Made by a program: the position numbers and the translations under genes. A stretch of 64,000 nucleotides of DNA from Loripinus fragilis (taxonomy: Eukaryota; Mollusca; Bivalvia; Lucinida; Lucinidae). The stretch covers positions 37,012,939 through 37,076,938 of the forward strand of contig OZ026521.1 in the NCBI GenBank assembly GCA_964019695.1, in the 5' to 3' direction. The notes under the pieces were generated by a model. That model was not told the DNA's origin, did not search any database, and saw nothing but the letters and a program-made list of their open reading frames with translations. This document shows positions 45,201-46,152 of the stretch, piece by piece; the stretch's first letter is position 1; every line of letters starts with the position of its first letter.

Positions 45201-46152
45201 ACCCGCACTGCCACATCTGTTTTACAAAAAATTATGGCCTGAGAAACAATTCAATATTTTTTGGGGCCTTATCGCTTAATGCAGGTCAAAAGTATTGCAG
45301 AATGCTCCAAGAGAGAGAGCATTCTGCAATACTTTTGATCTGCATTAAGCTACCAACTGTCTTTAAGACCTTTGTTTTGCCTATTTTTGAGTGGTCGCTT
45401 AAGACAGGTTTAACTGTACTCTGATGATGTCCCTTTTTTACTGATAGATTCTCCTATAAAACATTGATGCAAGTGATCATCCATTCATTATACATTTCAA
45501 GGGATCATAGGAAGTTATAAAATATAATAATTAGAGCATGTACATTTATAAGGTTGTACATTAAAACCTGAAAAATTTGAACTTCAAATTATCGAAATAC
45601 TCGATAATTCGAAATGAATTTGTGACACATTGGATTCAGAGAATAGGACCTATTAATCTACTTTAATGACAGTACTGTCAAACACATGTTTTGGGTGCAT
45701 AAAAGAAACGTCTCGAAGAGACGTTTCATTTAATCAACATCTCAGAGAGACGTTTCATTTACATGCCCAAAACTTATGTTTGATTGGAAAAAAAACCTGA
45801 TAATAATCATTTTGGAGGGAAAATACTTTAATGTCAACCTCCCTATAATTCCAACTATTGATAATTCAAAATAAAACCTTCAGTCCCGAGGACTTCGAAG
45901 TTTTTAGATTTGACTGTATTTGCTAATTTGATAAATATATAATTGCAAGGAAAACAAGTTACGTACAATGTACTCTGATACTATGGTAAAAATGGTAATT
46001 ACCTTAGGGAGCTTAAATTTTTCCGTCTGTGGTCTGTTGACCACTTCCAACGTGGGCTGACCCAGGAGTCTTCTACTGATGAAAACATACTGTACTAGAA
46101 GAGTAACGACTATACCCAAGATGAATGAAACAATTAACGCTGAAACTAACAT
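2823..46152 (-). CDS. PDZD8: PDZD8 orthologue, 23 coding exons, complete CDS (1133 aa)
   Basis: The product is an ER membrane protein of membrane contact sites. In animals PDZD8 tethers ER to mitochondria and late endosomes and moves lipids through its SMP domain. Exons joined from 46152 down to 2823 give one open frame of 3402 nt. Predicted domains: membrane segment about residues 3-25; lysine-rich linker 60-90; SMP about 118-300; PDZ about 350-455; disordered linker 470-640; C2-like 640-790; C1 815-864; coiled coil about 970-1065. Recognition rests on ordered matches to vertebrate PDZD8 in nearly every exon, for example RIPFTHW (family RVPFTHW), KKHILPNYKMRFKP and the C1 cysteine pattern with the family's own spacing. 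The splice phases agree at all 22 introns; 21 have GT-AG ends and one GC-AG. Any non-coding first exon lies upstream of 46.2 kb and was not located. Confidence 0.96.
3262..3305 (-). pseudogene. Partial copy of exon 23 start (copy a)
   Basis: TATGG-TTTCTTTCAAAGCAG-AACG followed by CTGCAGATAAAA on the plus strand repeats the exon 23 acceptor region and first coding bases about 105 bp upstream. The acceptor AG is kept; the frame cannot continue. Confidence 0.7.
3326..3551. mobile_element. Family H1 hairpin element, intron 22
   Basis: GTCATCTGCTG arm, AACAGTTTGAATCTAGAT stem with a GACTAACACTCTGT tip, and GAAAGGAGTGAGTTAA end. It lies about 125 bp upstream of exon 23. Confidence 0.75.
4273..4345 (-). 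pseudogene. Partial copy of exon 23 start (copy b)
   Basis: The plus-strand stretch ATGAGTTC ... CTTATGTTC ... GGCTTCTTTCAAAGCA repeats about 70 nt of the 5' part of exon 23. The acceptor has decayed (CTGCAG to ATGTAA on the plus strand). Confidence 0.7.
5609..5652. repeat. Perfect hairpin, intron 22
   Basis: AATATTAT-GAAAATGGAGCA and its complement TGCTCCATTTTCAATAATATT meet with almost no loop. Confidence 0.85.
5783..5920 (-). CDS. PDZD8: PDZD8 exon 22: coiled-coil region (aa 963-1008)
   Basis: The exon encodes FEEDEQKSRLPGYSLDDQVV then IEAKEKGRELYAHLSLSERK. Vertebrate PDZD8 has DDSVFIAVKEIGRDLYRGLPTEERIQKL at this place, just before its C-terminal coiled coil, which is implicated in binding late endosomes through Rab7. 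Acceptor TTATGTAG, donor AAG|GTACAG, both phase 0. Confidence 0.94.
6318..6442 (-). CDS. PDZD8: PDZD8 exon 21: Ser/Pro-rich linker (aa 921-962), functional copy
   Basis: The exon encodes QGGSDISPSASPVRSPLRGG then SPMTMNGPNM and SLSNTSIEK. The SP-rich run is comparable to the SPSKRGNS area before the coiled coil in vertebrates. Acceptor CATTTCAG (phase 1), donor AAG|GTACAG (phase 0). Three tandem 141-bp copies of its first part lie directly upstream; each is broken by a stop codon. Confidence 0.87.
6475..6583 (-). pseudogene. Tandem copy a of exon 21, 5' part
   Basis: This copy repeats the exon 21 acceptor and first 100 nt (QGGSDISPSASPVRSPLRGG readable) but has TAA where exon 21 has a serine codon after NMS. 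Its acceptor edge is 141 bp from that of the real exon. Confidence 0.9.
6616..6724 (-). pseudogene. Tandem copy b of exon 21, 5' part
   Basis: The second 141-bp unit has the same acceptor and the same TAA as copy a, so the two arose by duplication of an already broken unit. Confidence 0.9.
6757..6864 (-). pseudogene. Tandem copy c of exon 21, 5' part
   Basis: The outermost unit (140-bp spacing) keeps the original serine codon after NMS, but a deletion near GGSPM creates a TGA. It is older or independently damaged compared with copies a and b. Confidence 0.88.
7196..7512. mobile_element. Short TIR element (AATTCGAATTA type), intron 20
   Basis: The segment begins ACAGTAGAATCCC and ends near TTTACTGTA. 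Inside are AATTCGAATTATAGGG and an ACATAAGTTTGGGGCAC / CCCAAAACATATGTT hairpin. A second copy is at 45562-45912. Confidence 0.65.
7837..8051. mobile_element. Family H1 hairpin element next to exon 20 donor
   Basis: TTAACTTGGTGCCTCCTAG and AGGAGGCAAAACGCTTA are inverted ends. The centre AAACAGTTGGGACTGAGATC pairs with GATCTGGATCCAAACTGTTT. The element ends about 13 bp from the exon 20 donor. Confidence 0.82.
8065..8228 (-). CDS. PDZD8: PDZD8 exon 20: serine-rich linker after C1 (aa 866-921)
   Basis: The open frame between acceptor AATCCACAG and donor CTA|GTAAGT encodes KGVKMKSNPEEPWVPPLRTS then a Ser/Glu-rich run and SSIFRKLRTKEQ. Sequence conservation is low, as in the family. Support comes from the phase match on both sides (2 and 1), absence of stops and position. 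A hairpin element begins about 13 bp inside the downstream intron. Confidence 0.82.
8505..8556. repeat. Hairpin, intron 19
   Basis: AAAATATGAAACCTGTG and CACAGGTTTCATATTTT form a 17-bp stem with a short loop. Confidence 0.85.
9735..9904. mobile_element. End fragment of the 17-kb Tigger-like family, intron 19
   Basis: GGAATTCGAGGTAACGAGAG and the end TAGACTG followed by TA match the terminal region of the element at 17047-17869, including its AATAGCT-CCAA inner part. Confidence 0.65.
9948..10042 (-). CDS. PDZD8: PDZD8 exon 19: second half of C1 zinc finger (aa 835-866)
   Basis: The exon encodes IWLKEAMYCDICKMVCHKKC then VEKCQGQTFC. It supplies C843-x2-C846, H851, C854 and C864. The spacing (11 residues between the first two cysteine pairs, 9 before the last cysteine) differs from the classical C1 pattern but equals vertebrate PDZD8, so the finger looks intact. 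Acceptor ATATTTCAG, donor AGT|GTAAGA (phase 2). Confidence 0.94.
10074..10391 (-). mobile_element. tRNA-derived SINE (family S2), intron 18
   Basis: On the minus strand it begins CAGGGTCGCGTAGCGCAGTC and has GCGAGTTTGATCTCGGCCC as B box. The body ends in CAGCTATGGTCATGTCGGG on the plus strand and a T-rich tail. A TCTGCAGTCAGACA-type motif is repeated within the head. It lies about 30 bp upstream of exon 19. Confidence 0.85.
10610..10800. mobile_element. Family H4 element, intron 18
   Basis: GAATCTATCATGAGTGTGAG and CTCACACCAATAATGGATTC are inverted ends, with GAGGATCACCGTTTGGCATC inside. Confidence 0.8.
11686..11761 (-). CDS. PDZD8: PDZD8 exon 18: first half of C1 zinc finger (aa 809-834)
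   Basis: The exon encodes QEEGRHKFVPMHFQSGTRCD then FCGKK: the zinc-binding histidine H815, twelve residues, then C828-x2-C831. Vertebrate PDZD8 has HSFQDTQFQNPTWCDYCKKK. Acceptor TTTTCTTCAG, donor AAG|GTAAGA. A 1.34-kb TA-flanked inverted-repeat element begins 20 bp upstream of the exon. Confidence 0.96.
11782..13120. mobile_element. 1.34-kb TA-flanked inverted-repeat element (mariner-like size)
   Basis: The ends are inverted repeats matching over about 61 bp with one or two mismatches (CGAGGGCTGTTCAAATATGA inward) and remain similar to about 80 bp. The flanks are TA. Length and TA target fit Tc1/mariner, but no frame inside exceeds 80 codons and I see no transposase motif, so it is probably non-autonomous or decayed. 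Confidence 0.85.
13541..13790. mobile_element. Family H2 hairpin element, intron 17
   Basis: TTAACCCTTAAAGTGCCA start, GCAGTGTAGATCCAGATCTG stem with GACTGCTCCTGTG-TCAGGAGCAGTC tip and CATTTCAGCAGACAACAAA arm. Confidence 0.8.
13847..14032 (-). CDS. PDZD8: PDZD8 exon 17: end of C2-like domain (aa 747-809)
   Basis: The exon encodes HSKLPYSTHPGYNPSIAVGD then ITLSFTHVPF. GDITLSFTHV matches GDITIHFKYL, the final strand of the beta domain. An acidic segment ending SEETFEE leads into the C1 domain. Acceptor TTTTTTCAG (phase 2). Donor GA|GTAAGT splits a glutamate codon. Confidence 0.93.
14886..14992 (-). CDS. PDZD8: PDZD8 exon 16: C2-like domain (aa 712-747)
   Basis: The exon encodes ASLPLSDVTAGCILN then YTVYLQPPEELIIA, matching the VSLKLEDVALGCL and YLSKLRLEAP segments of vertebrate PDZD8. 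Acceptor ATACACAG, donor TAG|GTAAGG (phase 2). A hairpin element starts about 45 bp upstream of the acceptor. Confidence 0.92.
15036..15255. mobile_element. Family H1 hairpin element, intron 15
   Basis: ATCAGGCCCGACATTTTGCC pairs with GGGCCTGATCTAGGTCC, and the arms hold GTCTGCTG / CAGACGACAAAA. It is about 45 bp upstream of exon 16. Confidence 0.8.
15904..16135. mobile_element. Family H2 hairpin element, intron 15
   Basis: TTTAACCCTTAATGCGCCA start, AAACAGTGTGGACCCAGAT and GTGTCCACGCTGTTTG stem halves, CAGACGACTTCTGTAGACAA arm. Confidence 0.78.
16575..16763 (-). CDS. PDZD8: PDZD8 exon 15: C2-like domain (aa 649-711), functional copy
   Basis: The exon begins TPEWNEVFGFDCNEDD, then YVNVCVWCK. 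The first part resembles the (N/T)PxWNE-FxFD strand pair typical of C2 folds and aligns with LFDIEACHRYLNIALWCRD of vertebrate PDZD8. It continues to LERYYVTKKIGY. Acceptor CCTATTTTAG. Donor TAT|GTAAGA, phase 0, precisely joins KIGY to exon 16 (vertebrate LGHVSL). Three broken partial copies lie upstream between 16.9 and 18.7 kb. Confidence 0.93.
16923..16979 (-). pseudogene. Degenerate copy of exon 15, 5' part (copy a)
   Basis: After acceptor CTAATTCAG the sequence matches the start of exon 15 (EVFEFDCNEED readable), but an indel shifts the frame and the proper frame meets TAG. It lies about 160 bp upstream of the functional exon, inside a tandemly duplicated stretch. Confidence 0.75.
17047..17869. 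mobile_element. Tigger/pogo-like TIR element, intron 14
   Basis: The element is bounded by TA. Its ends CAGTCTACTCTCGATACCTC and GAGAGTCGACTG are inverted repeats of the CAGTCRACTCTCG type often seen in pogo/Tigger-related elements. No transposase frame is visible. Confidence 0.75.
18186..18259 (-). pseudogene. Copy of exon 15, 5' part, with a stop (copy b)
   Basis: TPEWNEVFGFDCNEDDQYVN then VCV is preserved exactly after acceptor CTAATTCAG, but the tryptophan codon TGG has become TAG and homology ends just after it. The nucleotide differences upstream of the stop are mostly silent, so the copy is recent. Confidence 0.85.
18641..18686 (-). pseudogene. Copy of exon 15, 5' part (copy c)
   Basis: Acceptor TCATTCAG is followed by TPEWNEVSGFDCDED, after which homology to exon 15 is lost. 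The frame stays open for about 30 more codons to a TGA near 18549, so this copy could act as a cryptic terminal exon, but no polyadenylation evidence is visible. Confidence 0.75.
19470..19900. repeat. Triplicated GATTGCCGCCTATC segment, intron 14
   Basis: GATAGTATT-A-GTTTTTGATT then GCCGCCTATC recurs near 19560 and 19855, and inverted near 19700 (CACACCAGATAG). GTGTTTT-GATT-GCCATTTGTC recurs near 19475 and 19770. Confidence 0.65.
20006..20068. repeat. Perfect hairpin, 20.0 kb
   Basis: TTGCCAAGCC ... GTGTGATAATGTGTTG and CAACACATTATCACAC ... GGCTTGGCAA form a long stem with a tiny loop. It lies inside a spurious 142-codon frame. Confidence 0.85.
20300..20455. mobile_element. Family H4 element, intron 14
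   Basis: AGAATCTACCATGTGTGTAA and ATATGGTAGATTCATG are inverted ends, with GGATTACAGTTTGGCATCAC inside. Confidence 0.78.
20715..22174. mobile_element. Outer inverted-repeat element interrupted by the 20.9-kb element
   Basis: GTAAACTTGATATCAAAATA at 20715 and its complement near 22174, together with GGTTCACTCTTCAAAC and GTTTGAAGAGTGAACT, form imperfect terminal inverted repeats around the nested Tigger-like element. Confidence 0.7.
20943..21969. mobile_element. Tigger-like TIR element of 1.03 kb, intron 14 (nested)
   Basis: TA-flanked. The ends CAGTCAAACTTTGGTCGCTC and TTTGAGCCATCAAAGTTCAA are inverted repeats. It lies inside another inverted-repeat element (about 20715-22174). A relative is at 31644-32650. 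Confidence 0.82.
22260..22373 (-). CDS. PDZD8: PDZD8 exon 14: serine-rich linker into C2-like domain (aa 611-648)
   Basis: The exon encodes VMDGDSSSLSGEVDTGSSDS then QDERRLGQVSTREVPFSR. The SSDSQDERR stretch corresponds to SSDDRQTWESSE before the beta domain of vertebrate PDZD8. Acceptor CTTAATCAG, donor AGG|GTAAGT, phase 0 on both sides. The following intron (16764-22259, 5.5 kb) is the longest inside the coding region. Confidence 0.88.
22880..23010. mobile_element. Hairpin with GGCAGCTC tip, intron 13
   Basis: GCAAACAGAGCAGACCCAGA and TCAGGGTCTACTCCGTTTGC pair, with tip GGCAGCTCCTGTAAGAGCTG. A sister copy is at 47305-47382. Confidence 0.8.
23268..23636. mobile_element. TIR element filled with TTTTTTGGGG motifs, intron 13
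   Basis: The ends CCCAGGAGGGGGTACTCT and AGAGTACCCCCCTTGGGA are inverted repeats. Between them the plus strand carries at least seven GGGG runs in a TTTTGGGG context, spaced 20-60 bp. The sense transcript is therefore C-rich here. Confidence 0.8.
23653..23864 (-). CDS. PDZD8: PDZD8 exon 13: disordered linker, full-length copy (aa 540-610)
   Basis: The exon completes a glycine codon with exon 12, then encodes 70 residues from KDGRVLVVEPDPSH through RRRSNPSETE to HSDTSLNK. It has several R-x-x-S type sites and no fold I recognise. Acceptor CCTACAG, donor AAG|GTAAGG (phase 0). A near-identical but truncated copy of its first 162 nt lies upstream at 24183-24344; only this copy has a working donor. 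Confidence 0.87.
23884..24041. mobile_element. MITE with GGGGAGGTA ends (copy 1), intron 12
   Basis: TTTTTTGTGGAGGTATATTG at the left and GATTTACCTCCCCAAATGAA at the right form inverted ends. It starts about 20 bp upstream of exon 13's acceptor. Confidence 0.75.
24110..24182 (-). mobile_element. SINE S2 tail fragment joined to the exon 13 duplicate
   Basis: CAGTCAACAGCTATGG ... CACACTTTTTCCTGGGAAAGC matches the S2 tail half only. Its edge coincides with the place where the duplicated exon loses homology, so it sits at the breakpoint. Confidence 0.75.
24183..24344 (-). pseudogene. Truncated duplicate of exon 13
   Basis: The first 162 nt of exon 13 are repeated here with the same CCTACAG acceptor and seven single-base differences. 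Six are synonymous and one exchanges V for I. The copy stops abruptly after SSPQKQ, where a fragment of a SINE-like repeat (about 24110-24182) replaces the 3' end and donor. It should be skipped in splicing unless a cryptic donor is used. Confidence 0.85.
24428..24630 (-). mobile_element. SINE S1 copy in intron 12 with a perfect 12-bp target duplication
   Basis: Same family as 2546-2748. It is flanked by CAACATTGATGT at 24416-24427 and 24631-24642, which proves insertion as a unit. It lies just upstream of the truncated exon 13 duplicate. Confidence 0.93.
25060..25300. mobile_element. Family H2-like hairpin element, intron 12
   Basis: AACAATATGGACCCAGATCA and CTGATATGGGTCCATATTGT form the stem. 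The ends carry CTGAAAATGTTGTCGGC and GACTGGTGTGCTGAGGGTTTAA. Confidence 0.78.
25485..25615. mobile_element. MITE with GGGGAGGTA ends (copy 2), intron 12
   Basis: ATTTCCATTTGGGGAGGTAT and ATACCTCCCCAAATGAAAAT are nearly perfect inverted ends about 60 bp apart. Same family as 23884-24041. Confidence 0.8.
25773..26012. mobile_element. Palindromic element with CCAAGCCC ends, intron 12
   Basis: CCAAGCCCTGAGGTTACA and TATATAACCTTGGGGCTTGG are inverted ends. An inner perfect stem AAATGTTAAAATGCCA / TGGCATTTTAACATTT and TCATGCTCAACTC / GTTGAGCATGA stems lie inside. It ends about 45 bp downstream of exon 12. Confidence 0.78.
26056..26257 (-). CDS. PDZD8: PDZD8 exon 12: disordered linker (aa 473-540)
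   Basis: The exon encodes 67 residues plus one base, from NPIKSSDLRVEEMEEFVHIS to GKKKLLG. It is rich in E, K and S, as expected for the long unstructured linker after PDZ. A short SDSPLAKRGMSL stretch loosely resembles the SISPVLNRKLAV area of the vertebrate linker. Acceptor TTTCTATAG, donor GAG|GTACAC (phase 1). Confidence 0.86.
26680..26872. mobile_element. Two partial family H3 hairpins back to back, intron 11
   Basis: GGTGCTCAAAAGAACCATTC / GATGGCGCTTTTGGGTACC and GGTGCTCAAAAGAACCGTAT / GACAGTTCTTTGAGTACCC follow one another. Confidence 0.75.
27050..27740. other. Intron 11 segment without recognised repeat or gene
   Basis: About 690 bp with a higher GC content than its surroundings (GATGAGACCTACCGAGGG, TTGTCGGGCCCACTGGGG, CTAACCTCTTGGCTCTCG). 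There is no open frame of note, no inverted ends and no second copy in the window. It could be a fragment of an unrecognised transposon 3' end. Confidence 0.4.
27979..28291 (-). mobile_element. SINE S2 copy, intron 11
   Basis: Same head (GCGCTACGCAACC on the plus strand), doubled CTGCAGTCAGA motif and AACAGCTATGGTCATG tail region as the copy at 10.1 kb. Confidence 0.85.
28585..28805. mobile_element. Family H1 hairpin element, complete
   Basis: TTAAACTCTTTATC and GGCAAAGAGTTAA ends, ATCAGGGCCAACATTTTGTC stem and GAAAAAAATCAGCAGACGAC arm. It is about 75 bp from the exon 11 donor side. Confidence 0.85.
28880..28964 (-). CDS. PDZD8: PDZD8 exon 11: last PDZ strand and start of linker (aa 444-472)
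   Basis: The exon encodes YTIQLKREQKNMSQEELLHY then REKASDTQ. YTIQLKRE takes the place of VLVYYERP, the final PDZ strand in vertebrates; the rest is a polar linker. Acceptor ATTATCAG (phase 2), donor CAG|GTAGTC (phase 0). A shortened relic of this exon lies upstream at 29579-29614. Confidence 0.88.
29579..29614 (-). pseudogene. Partial relic copy of exon 11 (acceptor side)
   Basis: The plus-strand stretch from TCCTGACTCAT to TATTGTGTAC followed by CTGG repeats the 5' half of exon 11 and its acceptor, with an internal deletion of about 10 bp and point changes. It lies 0.6 kb upstream of exon 11, keeps the AG acceptor and has no matching donor. Confidence 0.6.
29743..29872. mobile_element. Family H3 hairpin element, intron 10
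   Basis: GGTGCTCAAAAGAACCGTCT and AGACGCTTCTTTTGAGTACC pair. ATGTGTTCTGGG and CACAACATATG lie outside the stem. Confidence 0.82.
30402..30484 (-). CDS. PDZD8: PDZD8 exon 10: PDZ domain (aa 417-444)
   Basis: The exon encodes DDIIELISGTKVMSLKHATK and LMKNSGDR, aligning with GDRLIAIGGVKITSTLQVLKLIKQAGDR of vertebrate PDZ. The acceptor is TTTTTTCAG. The donor is CAG|GTAACT in phase 2, splitting an arginine codon with exon 11. Confidence 0.93.
30985..31560 (+). repeat. Dispersed repeat shared with 62.0-62.6 kb (inverted)
   Basis: AATTTTCTACTTTCAC ... GACTTTCTCACAAGTTTTA ... TTCATGCAGCTCATGCTAG ... GACAGGATTCTCTCCAGTCA recurs in reverse at about 62000-62575. Confidence 0.75.
31644..32650. mobile_element. 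Tigger-like TIR element of 1.0 kb, intron 9
   Basis: TA-flanked. The ends CAGTCGAACTTCGATGGCTC and GAGCGACCAAAGTTCCACTG are inverted repeats related to those at 20943-21969. There is no intact transposase frame. Confidence 0.82.
33186..33275 (-). CDS. PDZD8: PDZD8 exon 9: PDZ domain (aa 387-416)
   Basis: The exon encodes 30 residues including RLIVDHVVAESPADIAEIRK, matching vertebrate HVIIETVAPNSPAAIADLQ in the middle of PDZ. Acceptor is CTGTTTCAG and donor AAG|GTAAGT. A hairpin element (33289-33505) begins only about 14-22 nt upstream of the acceptor, leaving little original intron for a branch point. Confidence 0.95.
33289..33505. mobile_element. Family H1 hairpin element abutting exon 9 acceptor
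   Basis: TTAACTGTTTGCCTACTAG and GTGCAAAGAGTTAA ends, AACAGTTTGGACCCAAATCA stem, GGCCCAACAAAATGTC tip. It starts about 14 bp (or 22 bp by its inner end) from exon 9. Confidence 0.85.
33796..33896 (-). CDS. PDZD8: PDZD8 exon 8: start of PDZ domain (aa 353-386)
   Basis: The exon encodes KEDMEEVWRQSWVTIDVEV and then NSLLGLTLKE. The LLGLTL stretch corresponds to the carboxylate-binding loop of the PDZ fold, where vertebrate PDZD8 has SVGLTLRLV. Acceptor CTTTCCAG (phase 1), donor GAG|GTCAGT (phase 0). Confidence 0.9.
33914..34138. mobile_element. Family H2 hairpin element, complete
   Basis: TTAACCCTTAAAGCGCCA and GCATTAAGGGTTAA are inverted ends. AAACAGCGTGGACCCAGAAC and GATCTGGGTTCACACTGTTT form the stem around GACTGCAGGAGCAGTC. 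It lies about 20 bp upstream of exon 8. Confidence 0.85.
34270..34480 (-). mobile_element. SINE S1 body with a different tRNA head
   Basis: The tail and CTTGAGCAACACAC body match S1, but the head reads GTGGCTCAGTTGGTAGAGCA with a different acceptor-stem region, so a second tRNA-type promoter has been joined to the same body. Flanks TGCAAATATTA on both sides form the target duplication. Confidence 0.85.
34974..34991. repeat. 18-base G run in intron 7
   Basis: An uninterrupted run of 18 G on the plus strand (C in the transcript), about 45 bp past the exon 7 donor. The exact length may be a sequencing artefact. Confidence 0.9.
35037..35250 (-). CDS. PDZD8: PDZD8 exon 7: end of SMP and the segment joining it to PDZ (aa 282-353)
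   Basis: The exon begins IKRTIRKKHILPNYKMRFKP, matching vertebrate LKKIIKRKHTLPNYKIRFKP at the C-terminal end of SMP. It then encodes a beta-rich segment (GQLLVNVVGCTRL, SRLYCTLSV) equivalent to GRLKVTLLECSRL. Acceptor TTTTCTTCAG. Donor TAG|GTAGGT, phase 1, leaves a G completed by the first two bases of exon 8. An 18-base G run (34974-34991 on the plus strand) lies about 45 bp into the following intron. Confidence 0.94.
35282..35467. mobile_element. Family H1 hairpin element lacking its tip, intron 6
   Basis: TTAACTCTTTACCTACTAG and CAGGAGACAAAGAGTTAA ends. The central stem is shortened so that CAGATCAGGATCCAAACTG joins without the GCCCGACA tip. It is 31 bp upstream of exon 7. Confidence 0.82.
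36098..36692. mobile_element. TIR element of about 0.6 kb, intron 6
   Basis: ATTTACTTATGCTACTCTCA at the left and TATGATGTAAGTAAAT at the right, with TTTGCGAATG-like inner ends, form imperfect inverted repeats. The interior repeats GAATGCTTGCGAA motifs. It ends about 80 bp upstream of... exon 6 lies at 36773 on the plus axis, so the element is in the intron following exon 6. Confidence 0.65.
36773..36853 (-). CDS. PDZD8: PDZD8 exon 6: SMP domain (aa 255-281)
   Basis: The exon encodes EPKMEFEVDSRFNGRPIPQ then ISSLIVNQ, nearly the same as the vertebrate FEVRSQFEGRPMPQLTSIIVNQ segment. It has acceptor TTTTACAG, donor CAA|GTAAGT and phase 0 on both sides. The exon is 81 nt. Confidence 0.96.
37228..37556 (-). 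mobile_element. SINE S2 copy, intron 5
   Basis: An S2 element ending GCTCTATGCCACCCTG on the plus strand, with possible AAGTTGTT flanks on each side. Its head carries the doubled CTGCAGTCA-ACACG motif. Confidence 0.82.
37735..37812. repeat. Hairpin AAAGTATTGCAGAATGCTCC (family H5)
   Basis: AAAAGTATTGCAGAATGCTC and GAGCATTCTGCAGTACTTTT pair. Sister copies at about 43760-43820 and 45285-45350, each near TTAAG-GGCCACTCAAAAGAAGACC motifs. Confidence 0.83.
38015..38520. repeat. Degenerate CATTGG-rich tandem array next to exon 5
   Basis: About eight units of 55-65 bp sharing CTTTCATTGGTTACTT, CCTACTGATCTGTGCAG and similar. It ends about 30 bp from the exon 5 donor (38550). A partial S2 tail (37950-38005) precedes it. 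Confidence 0.82.
38551..38727 (-). CDS. PDZD8: PDZD8 exon 5: SMP core with the RIPFTHW motif (aa 196-254)
   Basis: This is the most conserved SMP exon. It encodes DIDYDGGFQLAVDVDIVL, then AYLSIKV and LQLTRIPFTHWSFSFYE. Vertebrate PDZD8 has VEYNGGFHLAIDVDLVF, AYLFVKL and RVPFTHWFFSF at the same spacing. Acceptor CTGTTTCAG and donor GAG|GTATGG, both phase 0. A CATTGG-rich tandem repeat lies in the intron just past the donor. Confidence 0.97.
38809..38987 (+). mobile_element. SINE S1 copy in intron 4, plus strand
   Basis: The head GGCTCAGTGGTAGAGTGC and B box GGTTCGAGCCTC are read on the plus strand and end in an A-rich tail. The target duplication GCAGATCAACA lies at 38798-38808 and 38988-38998. 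It is opposite in orientation to the host gene, 80 bp upstream of exon 5. Confidence 0.93.
39705..39772. repeat. Hairpin with GCTTCTTCAGAAGC tip, intron 4
   Basis: AGACCCTGATCAGACTGCTT and AAGCAGTCTGATCTGGGTCT pair perfectly apart from one or two bases. A sister hairpin is at 41225-41292. Confidence 0.85.
39834..39920 (-). CDS. PDZD8: PDZD8 exon 4: SMP domain (aa 167-195)
   Basis: The exon encodes 29 residues from IRDFNFGSTFPVVKV to DDLIK, aligning with the SMP stretch SLRDVFLGETVPFIKTI of vertebrate PDZD8 (glycine, threonine, phenylalanine and proline conserved). Acceptor CTTTCCAG and donor AAG|GTTAGT are both phase 0. The open frame around it is short, so the exon is supported by homology plus splice fit. 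Confidence 0.9.
40000..40222. mobile_element. Family H2-like hairpin element (CCCAAGGGGGC tip), intron 3
   Basis: TTAACCCTTAACTCGCCA and CGGGCTAAGGGTTAA ends. CAGACTGCTCCCAAGGGGGC then AGTCTGATCTGGGCCC forms the stem. A relative lies at about 25060-25300 with CAAACTGCCCCCATGG. Confidence 0.82.
40984..41062 (-). CDS. PDZD8: PDZD8 exon 3: SMP domain (aa 140-166), GC donor
   Basis: The exon encodes WATRKMNTEFEEMLSTGTG then KFLSGIQ, matching the vertebrate RRWVTKKIKVEFEELL region of SMP. Acceptor is TTTTTTGACAG. The next exon is in phase 0, and the only junction that keeps the frame is CAG|GCAAGC, a GC rather than GT donor. The nearest alternative GT (in CTCAGTGGG) would shift the frame. Confidence 0.93.
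41225..41292. repeat. Hairpin with GCTTCTGAAGAAGC tip, intron 2
   Basis: CAAACAGTGCAGACCCAGTT ... CAGACTGCTTCTGAAGAAGC then AGTCTGATCAGGGTC. Same stem family as 39.7 kb. Confidence 0.82.
41373..41600. mobile_element. Family H1 hairpin element, intron 2
   Basis: TCATCTGCTGAC arm, GGATCCAGATCAGGACTGAT and ATCCTTATCTGGATC stem, GCTAGCAAGGAAAGA end. Confidence 0.75.
41712..41968. mobile_element. Second CCAAG-type palindromic element, intron 2
   Basis: ACCCCAAGGTTATAAAACTT and AAGTTTTATAACCTCGGGG are inverted ends, with internal CATGCTCAACTC and TGAGTTTGTGCTC repeats. Related to 25773-26012. Confidence 0.75.
42880..43073 (-). mobile_element. SINE S1 copy in intron 2
   Basis: A complete S1 element with GAGGCTCGAACCCGCGG-type B box on the plus strand. 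It is flanked by ATATTTTTACCTTGATT and ATATTTTTACCTGATT. Confidence 0.9.
44045..44400. repeat. Tandem pair of hairpin units (ATTTTGAAAGGCATTT), intron 2
   Basis: Two units of about 180 bp share AGGTAGGGTAG, a TTATGCATTTTGAAAGGCAT stem with its inverse and AAACCTGAAAA ... CACCAGTAAATT. They lie directly downstream of the exon 2 donor. Confidence 0.75.
44423..44691 (-). CDS. PDZD8: PDZD8 exon 2: basic linker and start of SMP domain (aa 51-140)
   Basis: The exon begins VIVKSLG after acceptor ATTCAG. It runs through a lysine/glycine/serine-rich linker (KSGKDGKKSGRGSKKK), then an acidic stretch, and ends with the first SMP helix, LNLLFHFLFAELKDTPRVR. That helix aligns with the vertebrate FLNATILFLFRELRDT segment. 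Donor is CA|GTGAGT, phase 2. The linker length and charge are poorly conserved in the family, so only the last third is diagnostic. Confidence 0.94.
45562..45912. mobile_element. Second copy of the AATTCGAA-type TIR element, intron 1
   Basis: TCGATAATTCGAAATGAATT, a doubled GAGACGTTTCATTTA hairpin and an end reading GACTGTA place it with the element at 7.2 kb, in inverted orientation. It lies about 90 bp downstream of exon 1. Confidence 0.65.
46003..46152 (-). CDS. PDZD8: PDZD8 exon 1: start codon and ER membrane anchor (aa 1-50)
   Basis: The ATG at 46150-46152 opens a strongly hydrophobic stretch (LVSALIVSFILGIVVTLLV, residues 2-20) followed by basic residues (SRRLL). This is the N-terminal transmembrane anchor that holds PDZD8 in the ER with the rest of the protein in the cytosol. 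The exon ends at LPK in phase 0 with donor AAG|GTAATT. The start fits because vertebrate PDZD8 also begins directly with its membrane helix, and the upstream ATGs only open short out-of-frame reading frames. Confidence 0.92.
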
